Source: Bryobacteraceae bacterium (GTDB taxonomy: Bacteria > Acidobacteriota > Terriglobia > Bryobacterales > Bryobacteraceae). From it: DNA of 58,886 nt. Below the pieces are notes generated by a model that saw nothing but the letters and a program-made list of their open reading frames with translations, was not told the DNA's origin and searched no databases. The translations under genes and the position numbers were made by a program. Location of the stretch: assembly GCA_025055455.1 (NCBI GenBank), contig JANWXD010000026.1, positions 1-58,886 on the forward strand, in the 5' to 3' direction. Shown one piece after another: positions 1-12,056 of this stretch (positions within the stretch are counted from its first letter, which is position 1; every line of letters begins with the position of its first letter).

Positions 1-358
1 CTCTTTGTCGCGGGGCGGAAAATCGGAAATAATGCTTCGATGCAGCATGCGGCGGCGTGCGAAGATAGCCGAACCGTACGCGTGACAAAGAAGCCCAGGC
101 CCGATCAAAGGCGCTCGCGCGCAGCCAAGCGGGGTCGCGGCGCGGTCAATGAGGCGGGGATCCTCCGTCGGGGTCCTGAAGCGCCAGTGCGGCGGGCAGC
201 GTATCAGCGCCTGCGGGATCTGCGCGGCGCCGAGCCGGCAGCCCGGGGCGTGCCCAGACGCCGCGGGCGGCCCACGCGGAGTAAGGCGACGCGCGTGCGA
301 GCGTCGGCTAGATGAACGCGCGTATCGGGTCGTCCTTTAGACAACGGCGCCTGCGCCG
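1..358. other. Window edge without a confident gene
   Basis: No convincing gene was found here. One reverse-strand frame is open from about position 336 to the window edge and could be part of a gene that continues outside, but it has no recognisable motif and no clear start with a ribosome binding site. The short forward frames are arginine-rich and look like GC-rich noise. The first 50 bases are somewhat richer in A and T than the rest. Confidence 0.4.
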
Positions 359-1384
359 CTACAGCACTTCCCGCAAGAAGCGGCACATGGCCAGACCGTC
401 GAGGATGTTGAACGGAAAACGACCGGTGGTGTAATGCCCGCACCACAGGCGGAACTCGCGGAAGTCCAGCCCGCGCTCCCGGAAGGCTTCGACGACCTGG
501 CGGGAGTATTCGGGCAGAAAGGTGGTGTCGTAGCGGGCCCAGATGAGCAAGCTCTTCAAGTCGCGCCCGATCAGCCGGTCCATGTAGCTGGCCGGGCTGA
601 TGACCCCCCAGTAATGGCGCAGTTCGTCCTGGGTGACCGCCTTCTCCAAGCCGAGCCGCACGTGGCGCGTGGACAGGCCCGTCCACACCACATCGCCAAA
701 GTACATGGAAACGTGATTAAAAACCCCGGCGCGCACGCGAGGGTCGTGCGCCGTGGCGATGAAGCCGATGCACGAGCCCAGGCTTGTGCCGAGAACCGCC
801 AGGCGCGTGTAGCCACGGGCCTCCAGCCAATCCAGGCACGCCCGTGTGTCCATCACGGACTGACGGCAGGCATGAATGGTGCGCCCGATGTTGGCCGACA
901 CGTGATAGTCGGCACGTTGCAATTCGGCCGGCATGCGGCGGTCGTGGTAGGCCAAGCTCATGCGCAAGGCCGTCAGGCCGAAGCGGTTCAACAAGCGGCA
1001 CAGGCTGATGTGGCTCGAAGCGTCCGCGTTCCACTGCGGCAGTACGACCACAGCTCGGCCCTTGTCGGAGGGCGCCGGGAAGAAATCGGCGTGCACACGG
1101 TTATTGCACGGGTACGGCGAGGCCAGCGGGCTGGTGAAGGTCAAGTGCTGGCCGTCGAGGCAGTAGTCGCTAGGTTTGCGGTAGGAGAAGAACCGCTCGG
1201 AATCACGCAAGGCTTGGACGACGTATTGGGCCACGGCGGCTGCCGGGCTATCGCCGTCGTCAATGCCCTCCAACCATTCCAAGCCCCACTCGAAGGGCCG
1301 GATGATGCGGTTGGTGTCGCGGCGGGCGAGCCTCGTTTCCCAATTAACGATGCAACGCGCGTACAGGTTGAAGGGAGAAACCAC
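359..1384 (-). CDS. Alpha/beta hydrolase, ABHD18-like
   Basis: Predicted cytoplasmic alpha/beta hydrolase of about 341 residues; the substrate is unknown. The nucleophile elbow GTSLGS is visible in the middle of the protein, followed by a long C-terminal part with a GHY segment that may hold the catalytic histidine. The order of motifs resembles the ABHD18 (DUF2048) family. The frame stays open to an ATG at 1543, but the extra 53 residues are cysteine- and alanine-rich and look non-coding. A GTG at 1384 gives an N-terminus running straight into the conserved-looking LYARC and RPFEWGLEW segments, so I prefer it. A TATTTT box lies 15 nt upstream. The gene is divergent from the MFS carrier. Confidence 0.7.
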   Translation of the reverse strand: MVSPFNLYARCIVNWETRLARRDTNRIIRPFEWGLEWLEGIDDGDSPAAAVAQYVVQALRDSERFFSYRKPSDYCLDGQHLTFTSPLASPYPCNNRVHADFFPAPSDKGRAVVVLPQWNADASSHISLCRLLNRFGLTALRMSLAYHDRRMPAELQRADYHVSANIGRTIHACRQSVMDTRACLDWLEARGYTRLAVLGTSLGSCIGFIATAHDPRVRAGVFNHVSMYFGDVVWTGLSTRHVRLGLEKAVTQDELRHYWGVISPASYMDRLIGRDLKSLLIWARYDTTFLPEYSRQVVEAFRERGLDFREFRLWCGHYTTGRFPFNILDGLAMCRFLREVL

Positions 1385-1649
1385 GGGTGGTACGGATTGA
1401 AAATACCCCAGTGTAACAAAAGATCGCGCGGGCGGCGAATACTCCGCCGCGGCCTCGGCGGTGCAACAAATTACAGGCGGGAGGCAACCGCCCCAAAGCG
1501 AACCTGACCTCTCGTCCCCCGCGTTACACTGTGCAACGGGCATACCAAATCGAAGTCCCGGAAAAACAGCGGGTTCGCACCGCCCGGTTCCCGGATTTCA
1601 TAGAGTGTCCACCTGGAGTCTGTGAGTTTGTGAAAGCTGCGAAGACAGG

Positions 1650-1683
1650 CGGCGTCGGGCCTGAGGGCCGGAGCGGGACGCCG
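1650..1683. repeat. Inverted repeat upstream of the MFS gene
   Basis: A 7-bp perfect inverted repeat, CGGCGTC at 1650-1656 and GACGCCG at 1677-1683, encloses a 20-nt GC-rich centre with its own GGCC/GGCC pair. It lies 18 bp upstream of the probable -10 box of the MFS gene and could be an operator or simply GC-rich chance. Confidence 0.3.
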
Positions 1684-1701
1684 TCCGGCTTGGCCGCGAA
1701 C

Positions 1702-1707
1702 TAGAAT
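1702..1707 (+). promoter_or_regulatory. Probable -10 box of the MFS gene
   Basis: TAGAAT lies 14 nt upstream of the GTG start. A GGGGAGG ribosome binding site at 1710-1716 sits between them. No good -35 hexamer was seen. Confidence 0.45.
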
Positions 1708-1721
1708 ACGGGGAGGCTGCG

Positions 1722-2951
1722 GTGGGCCCGCAGTCTCATCTTCGGACGGCAGGCAAGGCGATGCTCTTCAATGCCCCAGCGGCGCGGAAGATCCTGTTCG
1801 GCTTTCTAGTTACGGGCATGCTCATGGCTTTCCTCGGGGCGATCCTGCCGGCCTGGGGATATCATTTGCACTCCGACTACCTCACGGTCGGGAATTTCTT
1901 CCTTGCGATGAACGCCGGGATCCTGGCGGCCATCCGAGCGGTCCGCGCGATGCTGGCTCGCTGGACGCTCCGCGTGGTGCTCGTCTGCGGCGCCAGCCTC
2001 GCCGCCGCAGCCTTGCTGTATCTGGCGGCGGTCCCGCCGACCGCTCATCCGCTCTGGCGCATGGCCGGGGTTTGCCTGTTGGGACTGAGCGCGGGAACTC
2101 TGAGCTCCTCGCTCTTGCATGCCCTTTCGCCGCTGTACCGTCACGAGCCCGCCGCTACCCTGACCCTGGCCGGAACCTTTTTTGGCTCCGGTTGCTGGCT
2201 GACTGCGGTGATGGTGGCCGGCGCCTACTACGTATACACCGTGCCGAGCATCCTGGTCTTAATGGCTACAGTTCCCGGTTTTTTGGCGGGGTTGTATGCT
2301 AGGTCCGATTTTCAACCCCCTCCGCCTCCGCCGCACCGTCCCTGGAAGGAGGCGCTGGCCGATTTCCGAAGTCCCACCGCGGTTCTGTTCGCCGGGCTGC
2401 TGTTTTTGCAGTTTGGCAACGAATGGGCCATCGCGGGCTGGCTGCCCGTGTTCCTGGTTCAACGGCTCGGGGTGAGCCCCGCCACGTCGTTGAAGCTGCT
2501 GGCGATGTACTGGTTCTTCTTGCTAGCGGGCCGGGCGGCAGTGCAATGGCTCCTGCCCCGCGTCCGCCACAGTCGGCTTCTATTTTGTTCCGCTCTGGGC
2601 GCCGTGCTCGGCTGCGCGATCTTAAGCTTTACGAACAACCGATTCGGGGCCGGGACGGGAGTGGTTTTGGTGGGTCTCAGCTACGCTGCGATTTATCCAC
2701 TGGTGGCGGAAAACATCCGCAACGCTTTTCCGTATTATCACCCGGGATTCGCTAGCGGGATCTTCGCATTGGCGTTTACGGGCGCGCTGCTGGCGCCATG
2801 GAGTTTGGGCGTCTGCGCCCATTACTGGGGGATTCGGATCGTGATGCTGCTGCCGCTGGCCGGTTCTGTCATTGTGTTCGCCCTGCTAATGGCCCTCTGG
2901 TTGGTGGCGCGACTGACGGCGGCGCCGCAAGTCAAAGCAGCCGCAGGCTGA
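1722..2951 (+). CDS. MFS transporter
   Basis: A 409-residue integral membrane protein with about twelve hydrophobic segments split into two halves by a proline-rich cytoplasmic loop near residue 200 (a run of prolines before HRPWKEA). This is the usual length and layout of a major facilitator superfamily carrier, which moves small solutes across the inner membrane. The substrate cannot be read from the sequence. The GTG start at 1722 is supported by a strong GGGGAGG ribosome binding site; an ATG at 1761 is the alternative. Its 3' end overlaps the convergent secreted-protein gene by 20 nt. Confidence 0.75.
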   Translation: MGPQSHLRTAGKAMLFNAPAARKILFGFLVTGMLMAFLGAILPAWGYHLHSDYLTVGNFFLAMNAGILAAIRAVRAMLARWTLRVVLVCGASLAAAALLYLAAVPPTAHPLWRMAGVCLLGLSAGTLSSSLLHALSPLYRHEPAATLTLAGTFFGSGCWLTAVMVAGAYYVYTVPSILVLMATVPGFLAGLYARSDFQPPPPPPHRPWKEALADFRSPTAVLFAGLLFLQFGNEWAIAGWLPVFLVQRLGVSPATSLKLLAMYWFFLLAGRAAVQWLLPRVRHSRLLFCSALGAVLGCAILSFTNNRFGAGTGVVLVGLSYAAIYPLVAENIRNAFPYYHPGFASGIFALAFTGALLAPWSLGVCAHYWGIRIVMLLPLAGSVIVFALLMALWLVARLTAAPQVKAAAG

Positions 2952-3606
2952 CTGGACCGCCTTCGCCGTGCCATAGCAGCTCCAACGAGCGAACGGACTT
3001 TGGCTTCTTCTTGAACAGAAAGTACAGGTAACCGGAGACGGGGCCGGCGTGTTCGCCTTCCGGTAGCGCGCTCTCGACGGCGACCTCGTCGGGTTGGGGT
3101 GCGGGTTCCCGTTCGACCGGGGCTTTGGCGTCCGGAGCTCGCGGAGGTTGCGGGAGGCGCTCCCGTCCCGGCCTGGGGTCGCCCGGGAAGCGTTCCGAGG
3201 CCGGAGGCCGCCCGAGGATCACGCTGCCCGAGCCCACTCCGGCGCCGGCGACGACGGTCGGCCGGTGCTCCCAGTCGGCGTAACGCAACGAAGCTCCCAC
3301 CAGGGAAGGGGGCTCCGGCAGCAGCGGCTGCCGGGCGCCATTGACTCGCAGCGAGAATTGTCCGGCGTTGAGCTTGACACGCTGATACGGATCAGGGAAA
3401 ACCGCCACCTCGACGACGAGGTGATCCGGCGCCACAAAGGTGCCGCCCCTCCCTTGAAAGCTCCGCACCAGATACTCGGCCGCAACGACGGCAACACCGG
3501 CGCGGACGTGGACGGAGTAGTCCTCCGGGCGCGAACGAGGCTGCGTTCCGTGCGGGCGGATCTGGGCCAGCAACGTTGCCGTCGCCAGCAAGATGCGCGC
3601 AGCCAC
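2932..3606 (-). CDS. Secreted protein of unknown function
   Basis: A 224-residue protein with an N-terminal hydrophobic stretch (ARILLATATLLAQI) typical of a signal peptide, a beta-rich middle, a proline-rich linker near residues 135-175 and a C-terminal block with KKKPKSVRSLELLW. I do not recognise the family; it looks like one of the small exported orphans common in acidobacteria. The frame is open upstream to 3801, but the GTG at 3606 places the signal peptide at the N-terminus and lies 6 nt after a TATACT box. It is divergent from dacB with only 24 bp between the starts. Confidence 0.55.
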   Translation of the reverse strand: MAARILLATATLLAQIRPHGTQPRSRPEDYSVHVRAGVAVVAAEYLVRSFQGRGGTFVAPDHLVVEVAVFPDPYQRVKLNAGQFSLRVNGARQPLLPEPPSLVGASLRYADWEHRPTVVAGAGVGSGSVILGRPPASERFPGDPRPGRERLPQPPRAPDAKAPVEREPAPQPDEVAVESALPEGEHAGPVSGYLYFLFKKKPKSVRSLELLWHGEGGPVSLRLL

Positions 3607-3612
3607 GCTTTG

Positions 3613-3620
3613 AGTATAAT
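3613..3620. promoter_or_regulatory. Overlapping divergent -10 boxes
   Basis: The 8-mer AGTATAAT reads as TATAAT on the forward strand (3615-3620, 10 nt before the dacB ATG) and as TATACT on the reverse strand (3618-3613, 6 nt before the GTG of the secreted protein). One TATA core therefore appears to serve both directions. Confidence 0.5.
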
Positions 3621-3630
3621 CCCTGGGCGT

Positions 3631-5091
3631 ATGCGCGCAGCGCTGTTGTGGTGGATGGCGTGGCCGGCTGTAGCGGCCGGACTCGGCGGCCGGATCGAGT
3701 CGCTGCTGGTCTCTTCGGAAGCGGGCCGACTGGCCTTCTGGGGCATTCGGGTCGCCGACGCGGCGACGGCGGAGACGCTGTTTGAGAAGAATGCCGATCA
3801 TTTGTTTGTCCCTGCCTCGAATGTGAAGCTGTTCACCACGGCACTGGCGCTCGTGAAGCTGGGCCCGGAGTTTCGTTTCGAGACCCGGGTGCTTGCGGAA
3901 ACAGCGCCGGACCCTTCCGGGCGGCTGCGGGGAGACCTGCGGCTGGTGGGGGGCGGCGACCCCTCGCTGTCGGGACGTGACTATCCGTATCGCAAAGGGC
4001 CAGTAACCGGGGATCCCCTACGGGGGTTGGAGGAGCTCGCCGATGAAATCGTGGCCCGGGGGATCCGCGTGGTAGACGGAGACATCGTCGGAGACGACTC
4101 GTTGTACCCGTGGGAGCCGTATCCGGAGGGCTGGACCCAAGGGGATGCGTTGTGGGACTACGGCGCACCGGTGAGCGCGCTGACGCTCAACGACAACATG
4201 ATGTGGCTGACGCTGCATCCCGGCGCCAAGCCCGGGTGGCCGGCGGTCGTCTCCCTGCGCCCGGCGGTCGAATATTACGTGGTGCACAATCACACGGTGA
4301 CCCGCGAGCGGGCCGAAGACCGTGTGGCGATCGCGCGGCTGCCGGGGACGCGCGAGCTCCGGATTTGGGGCGAAATCGGGCTTCGCGATCCGGAACGGAC
4401 CTTCGAACTGGCCGTGGACGATCCGGCGCGGTACGCTGCTGCGGCGCTGGCCGACGCCCTGTTACGTCGTGGGGTGGTGATTCGCGGTGTGCCGAGGGCC
4501 CAGCATCGTCCGGACTCTGTCGCGACTGCGGGGTCCGCGTTCTTCGAACTCGCGCGCCGGTCGTCACCTCCTCTGGCCGAGATGCTGAAAGTCGTCAACA
4601 AGGAAAGCCAGAACCTCCACGCGGAGCTGTTGCTGCGCGCCGTGGGGCGCGCCTGTCGAGGTTCGGCCACGCGGCGCGCCGGCCTCGAGGAGATGCAGGC
4701 TTGGCTGAAGCAAGCTGGGGTGGCCTCGGATGCGGTGCGGTTGGAAGACGGGTCGGGGCTGTCGCGACGGAACCTGGCCACGCCGCGAGCCATCGCGCAG
4801 TTGCTGGTCTACATGTACAACGGAGGTTACCGGGCGGCGTGGCTGGAGTCGTTGCCCGTCGGGGGAGAGGACGGAACGCTCGAGCATCGCTTTGAAGGCG
4901 CCGCCGAGGGCCGTCGCATTCGGGCCAAGACGGGCACGCTGGCGCGGGCGAGCGCGCTGGCGGGCTATGCCGCCACACCGAGCGGCCGCCTGCTGGCGTT
5001 TGCCATTCTGGTGAACCACCACGCGGCGCCGACTTCCGAGGTGCGCCGGCTCATTGATAGAATCAGTATCGTAATCGCGCAAGGAGGCTAG
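3631..5091 (+). CDS. dacB: D-alanyl-D-alanine carboxypeptidase/endopeptidase (PBP4 type)
   Basis: Exported serine peptidase of the S13/PBP4 family that trims or cleaves peptidoglycan peptides in the periplasm. The 486-residue protein begins with a signal peptide (residues 1-17). All three penicillin-binding motifs are visible: SNVK with Ser63 and Lys66, an SxN as SQN in NKESQNLHAE, and KTG at about residue 433. The long insertion between the first and second motif is typical of PBP4. The frame is open far upstream, but the ATG at 3631 starts the signal peptide and lies just after a TATAAT box. The stop codon shares a base with a GTG preceding the zinc-ribbon gene, so the two may be cotranscribed. 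Confidence 0.88.
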   Translation: MRAALLWWMAWPAVAAGLGGRIESLLVSSEAGRLAFWGIRVADAATAETLFEKNADHLFVPASNVKLFTTALALVKLGPEFRFETRVLAETAPDPSGRLRGDLRLVGGGDPSLSGRDYPYRKGPVTGDPLRGLEELADEIVARGIRVVDGDIVGDDSLYPWEPYPEGWTQGDALWDYGAPVSALTLNDNMMWLTLHPGAKPGWPAVVSLRPAVEYYVVHNHTVTRERAEDRVAIARLPGTRELRIWGEIGLRDPERTFELAVDDPARYAAAALADALLRRGVVIRGVPRAQHRPDSVATAGSAFFELARRSSPPLAEMLKVVNKESQNLHAELLLRAVGRACRGSATRRAGLEEMQAWLKQAGVASDAVRLEDGSGLSRRNLATPRAIAQLLVYMYNGGYRAAWLESLPVGGEDGTLEHRFEGAAEGRRIRAKTGTLARASALAGYAATPSGRLLAFAILVNHHAAPTSEVRRLIDRISIVIAQGG

Positions 5092-5096
5092 TGCGA

Positions 5097-5321
5097 ATGC
5101 CCATTTACGAGTACCGCTGCGATCACTGTGGGGCGGAGTTCGAACGACTGGTGCGGCGCAGTGGAGATTCGAGCGGGGTCGCGTGTCCGTCGTGCGGCGA
5201 GTCTCGGCTGACGTTGCGGCTGTCGGTTTTTGCAGCGCCGCAGTCGGCCCGCAAGAGCCCCAACGGGCCTTCTTGCCCCTCCGGCATGTGCCGCACGCCG
5301 GACATTTGCGGGCGGAACTGA
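5097..5321 (+). CDS. FmdB-family zinc ribbon protein
   Basis: A 74-residue protein that starts with MPIYEYRC, the family hallmark, and carries two CxxC pairs (CDHC and CPSC) that should bind one zinc ion. Two further cysteines lie near the C-terminus. FmdB-like proteins are thought to be regulators, but their targets are mostly unknown. An AAGGAGG ribosome binding site at 5080-5086 precedes it. A GTG at 5091 is in frame and closer to this site, but the family normally begins at MPIYEY, so the ATG at 5097 is preferred. It follows dacB directly. Confidence 0.8.
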   Translation: MPIYEYRCDHCGAEFERLVRRSGDSSGVACPSCGESRLTLRLSVFAAPQSARKSPNGPSCPSGMCRTPDICGRN

Positions 5322-5399
5322 AACCGGAGCCGGCCACCACAGGCTGTTGATCGGTGCCTCCCCTGCCGGGTACAATCGACCGACCAGGAGAGAAGCCCG

Positions 5400-8653
<3,254 letters not shown>

Positions 8654-9260
8654 ACGGCGATCTCGGCCATGAGGTTCGGCAGCAGGCGGCCAGTGTGGCG
8701 CCCGGCCAGAAAGATGCGCCGCTCGATGGTCCAACCTTCCTGCCGGGCGAGATCCTCGAAGTCCAGCACCGTCAGGAAGTGGATGTTGGGTGAGTCGTAC
8801 CATTCGTACGGGAAGAGCTTCGTCTTGGGTGCGCGGCCGGTGAACAGGTGCGCCAGACGCACCTTCCAGTGCCCGAAGTTCGGGAAGGCCACGATGGCGC
8901 GTTTTCCCACCCGCAGCATCTCGCGCAGCACCTTGAGCGGCCGGCGTGTTTCCTGCAAGGTTTGGCTCAAGATCACGTAGTCGAAGGCGTGGTCGGGGTA
9001 GTCGGCGAGGCCCTCGTCGATGTCGCCCTGGTACACCGAAACGCCCCGAGCGATGGCGCGCTGGACTTTGACGGAGTTGATCTCGATGCCGCGCGCCTCT
9101 ACGCCCTTGTGTTCCACCAGCCATTCCAACAGCTCCCCGTCGCCGCAGCCCAGGTCCAGCACCTTGGTGCCGGGTTCCACCAGCTCGCTGATGATGGCGT
9201 AGTCGCTGCGGCCCAGAATCTCGCGCACGAACGGGCCGCGGCGCGTTTCCACCGCCGTGC

Positions 9261-10367
9261 TCATCGCAGCCTCTCGAAGGTGCGGGCCAGAAACCCCCGG
9301 ACAATCTCGGTCTGCTCGCCGACTTCCACGAGGAAAGCGTCGTGGCCGTAGTTGGAGTTGAGCTCGCAATAGGCCACGTCTCGATTGCGGCTGCGCAAGG
9401 CGTTGACGATCTCCAAGGACTGATAGCTCGGATAGAGCCAATCGGAGGTGAAGCTGATCACCAGGAAGCGGGCTTGAGTCTTCTCCAGCACGGAGGCCAG
9501 GCTCGCCGAACCATTAGTGAGGTCGAAGTAGTCCATGGCCTTGGTGATGTAGAGGTAGGAGTTGGCGTCGAACCGGTCCACGAACTGAGCGCCGCGGTAA
9601 TGGAGGTAGCTTTCCACCTCGAAGTCCACGGAGAAGTCGAAACCATAGCGGTCCTTGTCGCGGAGACGCCGGCCGAACTTCTCGCGCATGGACTCGTCGC
9701 TCATGTAAGTGATGTGACCGATCATGCGGGCGAGGGCCAGTCCGCGCGCCGGCGGCCGGCGGCCGTAGTAGTTGCCTCCGTTCCAATCTGGATCGGCCAT
9801 GATGGCCTGGCGGCCCACTTCGTTGAAAGCGATCTGCTGGGGGCTGTGTCGCGCCGTGGTCGCGATGGGGATGGCGGCCGCCACTTTGTCCGGATAGGCC
9901 ACCGTCCATTGCAGCGCCTGCATGCCGCCCATCGAGCCGCCGGCCACGGCGAGCAGCCGCTCGATGCCCAAATAGTCGATCAGCATGTTCTGGAGCCGCA
10001 CCATGTCGCCGATGGTGATCACCGGAAACGACAGCGCGTAGGGGCAGCCAGTTGCCGGATTGATCGAAGACGGCCCGGTGGTGCCACGGCATCCTCCGAG
10101 AACATTCGAACAGATGACGAAATACTTGTCCGTGTCGAAGCCCTTGCCCGGGCCGATCATGTTGTCCCACCATCCGGGCTTGCCCGTCTCGTGGCTGATG
10201 CCGGCGGCGTGAGCGTCGCCCGAGAGGGCATGTAGGATCAGGATGGCGTTCGTGCGCTCCCGATTCAGCTCCCCGTAGGTCTCGTACGCCACGTCCACCG
10301 GGGAGAGCGTGGCGCCGCAGTCGAGGGAAAGCGAATCGAAACGAACGTACTGGGTCTGGACAATCAT
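9261..10367 (-). CDS. metX: Homoserine O-acyltransferase MetX
   Basis: Alpha/beta hydrolase-fold enzyme that acylates homoserine, usually with acetyl-CoA, as the first committed step to methionine. The 368-residue protein shows the nucleophile elbow GGSMGGMQ (Ser145) and probable catalytic Asp309 (SDWLYP) and His342 (YGHDAF). The [14 protein letters not shown] oxyanion region is intact. Whether it uses acetyl- or succinyl-CoA cannot be settled by eye. No SAM riboswitch was seen upstream. It is coupled to metW. Confidence 0.92.
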   Translation of the reverse strand: MIVQTQYVRFDSLSLDCGATLSPVDVAYETYGELNRERTNAILILHALSGDAHAAGISHETGKPGWWDNMIGPGKGFDTDKYFVICSNVLGGCRGTTGPSSINPATGCPYALSFPVITIGDMVRLQNMLIDYLGIERLLAVAGGSMGGMQALQWTVAYPDKVAAAIPIATTARHSPQQIAFNEVGRQAIMADPDWNGGNYYGRRPPARGLALARMIGHITYMSDESMREKFGRRLRDKDRYGFDFSVDFEVESYLHYRGAQFVDRFDANSYLYITKAMDYFDLTNGSASLASVLEKTQARFLVISFTSDWLYPSYQSLEIVNALRSRNRDVAYCELNSNYGHDAFLVEVGEQTEIVRGFLARTFERLR

Positions 10368-10454
10368 CCGAAGCCGGGGGAGACTCCTATGATATCAGCC
10401 GCGCTCCGAGACTTGCAGGAATTCTGCCGCCTCTGGCCCGGCACCGGGGGGCCG

Positions 10455-10460
10455 TATAAT
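10455..10460 (+). promoter_or_regulatory. Probable -10 box of gatB
   Basis: TATAAT ends 7 nt before the preferred gatB ATG, so transcription would start at or next to the start codon. An upstream in-frame ATG at 10459 overlaps this box and is therefore unlikely to be used. Confidence 0.5.
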
Positions 10461-10467
10461 GAGAGCA

Positions 10468-11946
10468 ATGTCTTCCACGGCTGCGACTCTGGCGCCGCCC
10501 GAAGTGTTGGCCCGTTACGAGGCCGTCATCGGACTGGAAGTCCACGTTCAGCTGGCGACGAGAACCAAGATCTTTTGCGGCTGTCCCACCAGTTTCGGGG
10601 CGCCGCCGAACACCAATGTGTGTCCGGTCTGTTTGGGACTTCCGGGAGCCCTGCCCGTGCTCAACCGCCGGGCCGTGGAGATGGCCGTGAAAGCCGCCCT
10701 GGCTCTGAACTGCACCGTGCGCCCGGTGTCGCGCCTGGCGCGAAAGAATTATTTCTATCCCGACCTGCCGAAAGGGTATCAGATCTCTCAGTACGACGAA
10801 CCCTTGGCCGAAGGCGGCTGGGTGGAGATTTTCGTCAACGGCACCCGGAAGCGGATCGGCGTGACGCGCGTCCACATCGAAGACGACGCAGGCAAGAGCC
10901 TCCACGAGGGCTTCGAAGACTCCGACCGGTACACCTACGTCGATCTGAACCGCTGTGGGACGCCGTTGATCGAGATCGTCAGCGAGCCGGACCTCCGCAG
11001 CTCCGAGGAGGCCTATGCCTACTTGACGGAGCTGAAGCTGCTGATGCAGTACATCGAGGTGTCCACCTGCGACATGGAAAAAGGGCACCTACGGTGCGAT
11101 GCGAACGTTTCCGTGCGGCCCCGCGGCGCGGAAACATTCGGCACCAAGACCGAGGTCAAGAACCTCAACTCGTTTCGCTTTCTCAAGGCGGCTCTGGACT
11201 ATGAGATCGCCCGGCAAGTGGCCATTTTGGAAAACGGCGGCGCCATCGTGCAAGAGACGCGGCTGTACAACCCGGACACGGGGGAGACCATGGGCATGCG
11301 CACCAAAGAATACGCCCATGACTACCGCTATTTCCCGGAGCCGGACCTTCTGCCCCTTCGCATCAGCGAGGAATGGCGGGAACGCATCCGCGCCGAGATG
11401 CCGGAGCTGCCGTCGCAAAAACGGGCGCGGTTCGTGGAACAGTACGGCCTGCGGGAGTACGACGCACAGGTCCTCACGCTGAGTCGCGATTTGAGCGACT
11501 ACTTCGAGCGCGCGGCGGCGGTTTCCGGGGATCCCCGCGGCACGGCCAACTGGGTCATGGGGGACCTGCTCGGCGCGCTGAAGGCAGAGGGCAAGGAGAT
11601 TCCCGAGTCGCCCGTGAGCGCGGAACAGCTCGGGGAGCTGGTGGCGCTGATTTCCCGGGGCGAAATCTCCGGCAAGCTGGCCAAGGAGATTTTTGCCAAG
11701 ATGTGGGCCACCGGCGACTCTGCGCGGACGATCATGGAACGGGAAGGGCTGCGGCAGATCAGCGACGCCGCCTTGATCGAAAAGATCATCGAAGAGGTCC
11801 TGGCGGCCAACCCCAAGCAAGTGGAATCCTACCGGTCTGGCAAGAGTGGGGTGCTCGGTTTTCTGGTCGGCCAGGTCATGAAGGCGACGCGCGGCCAAGC
11901 CAATCCCGCTTTGGTGAACGAGCTGCTGCGTAAGAAGCTCGGGTAA
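10468..11946 (+). CDS. gatB: Asp-tRNA(Asn)/Glu-tRNA(Gln) amidotransferase subunit B
   Basis: Kinase and tRNA-binding subunit of GatCAB, which phosphorylates and amidates misacylated Glu-tRNA(Gln) and/or Asp-tRNA(Asn). The 492-residue protein has the GatB core (IGLEVHVQL, KNYFYPDLPKGYQISQ) and a four-cysteine zinc site (Cys37, Cys39, Cys52, Cys55). The helical C-terminal YqeY-like domain is complete. gatA and gatC are not in this window. The ATG at 10468 was preferred over 10459 because the latter lies in the -10 box; there is no clear ribosome binding site. Confidence 0.93.
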   Translation: MSSTAATLAPPEVLARYEAVIGLEVHVQLATRTKIFCGCPTSFGAPPNTNVCPVCLGLPGALPVLNRRAVEMAVKAALALNCTVRPVSRLARKNYFYPDLPKGYQISQYDEPLAEGGWVEIFVNGTRKRIGVTRVHIEDDAGKSLHEGFEDSDRYTYVDLNRCGTPLIEIVSEPDLRSSEEAYAYLTELKLLMQYIEVSTCDMEKGHLRCDANVSVRPRGAETFGTKTEVKNLNSFRFLKAALDYEIARQVAILENGGAIVQETRLYNPDTGETMGMRTKEYAHDYRYFPEPDLLPLRISEEWRERIRAEMPELPSQKRARFVEQYGLREYDAQVLTLSRDLSDYFERAAAVSGDPRGTANWVMGDLLGALKAEGKEIPESPVSAEQLGELVALISRGEISGKLAKEIFAKMWATGDSARTIMEREGLRQISDAALIEKIIEEVLAANPKQVESYRSGKSGVLGFLVGQVMKATRGQANPALVNELLRKKLG

Positions 11947-12056
11947 GCGCCGCGGACCGCACCAAGAGCGGCTGCGGCGGCTCCCCCGCAAAAGGCGGAG
12001 TCTGATGGCTGACCAAAAGCCAGGCACAACATCTGCCACCCCGTGACATGGCGTGG

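Larger units (their letters stand above)
1385..1721. other. Intergenic region between divergent genes
   Basis: This gap separates the hydrolase from the MFS gene. It contains the inverted repeat at 1650-1683 and the carrier's probable -10 box. If the hydrolase starts at 1543 instead of 1384, the first 159 bases are coding. Nothing else was recognised. Confidence 0.4.

Noticed and set aside
434-1507. Long forward open frame opposite the ABHD18-like gene
   Set aside because: It is antisense to a recognisable hydrolase and has no protein family features; high GC keeps antisense frames open.
1560-1605. Possible tRNA T-arm (GGGTTCGCACC)
   Set aside because: The stem does not pair and no acceptor or anticodon arm fits around it.
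10368-10467. SAM riboswitch before metX
   Set aside because: The gap to the gatB start is about 100 bp and holds no recognisable SAM-I or SAM-II core.
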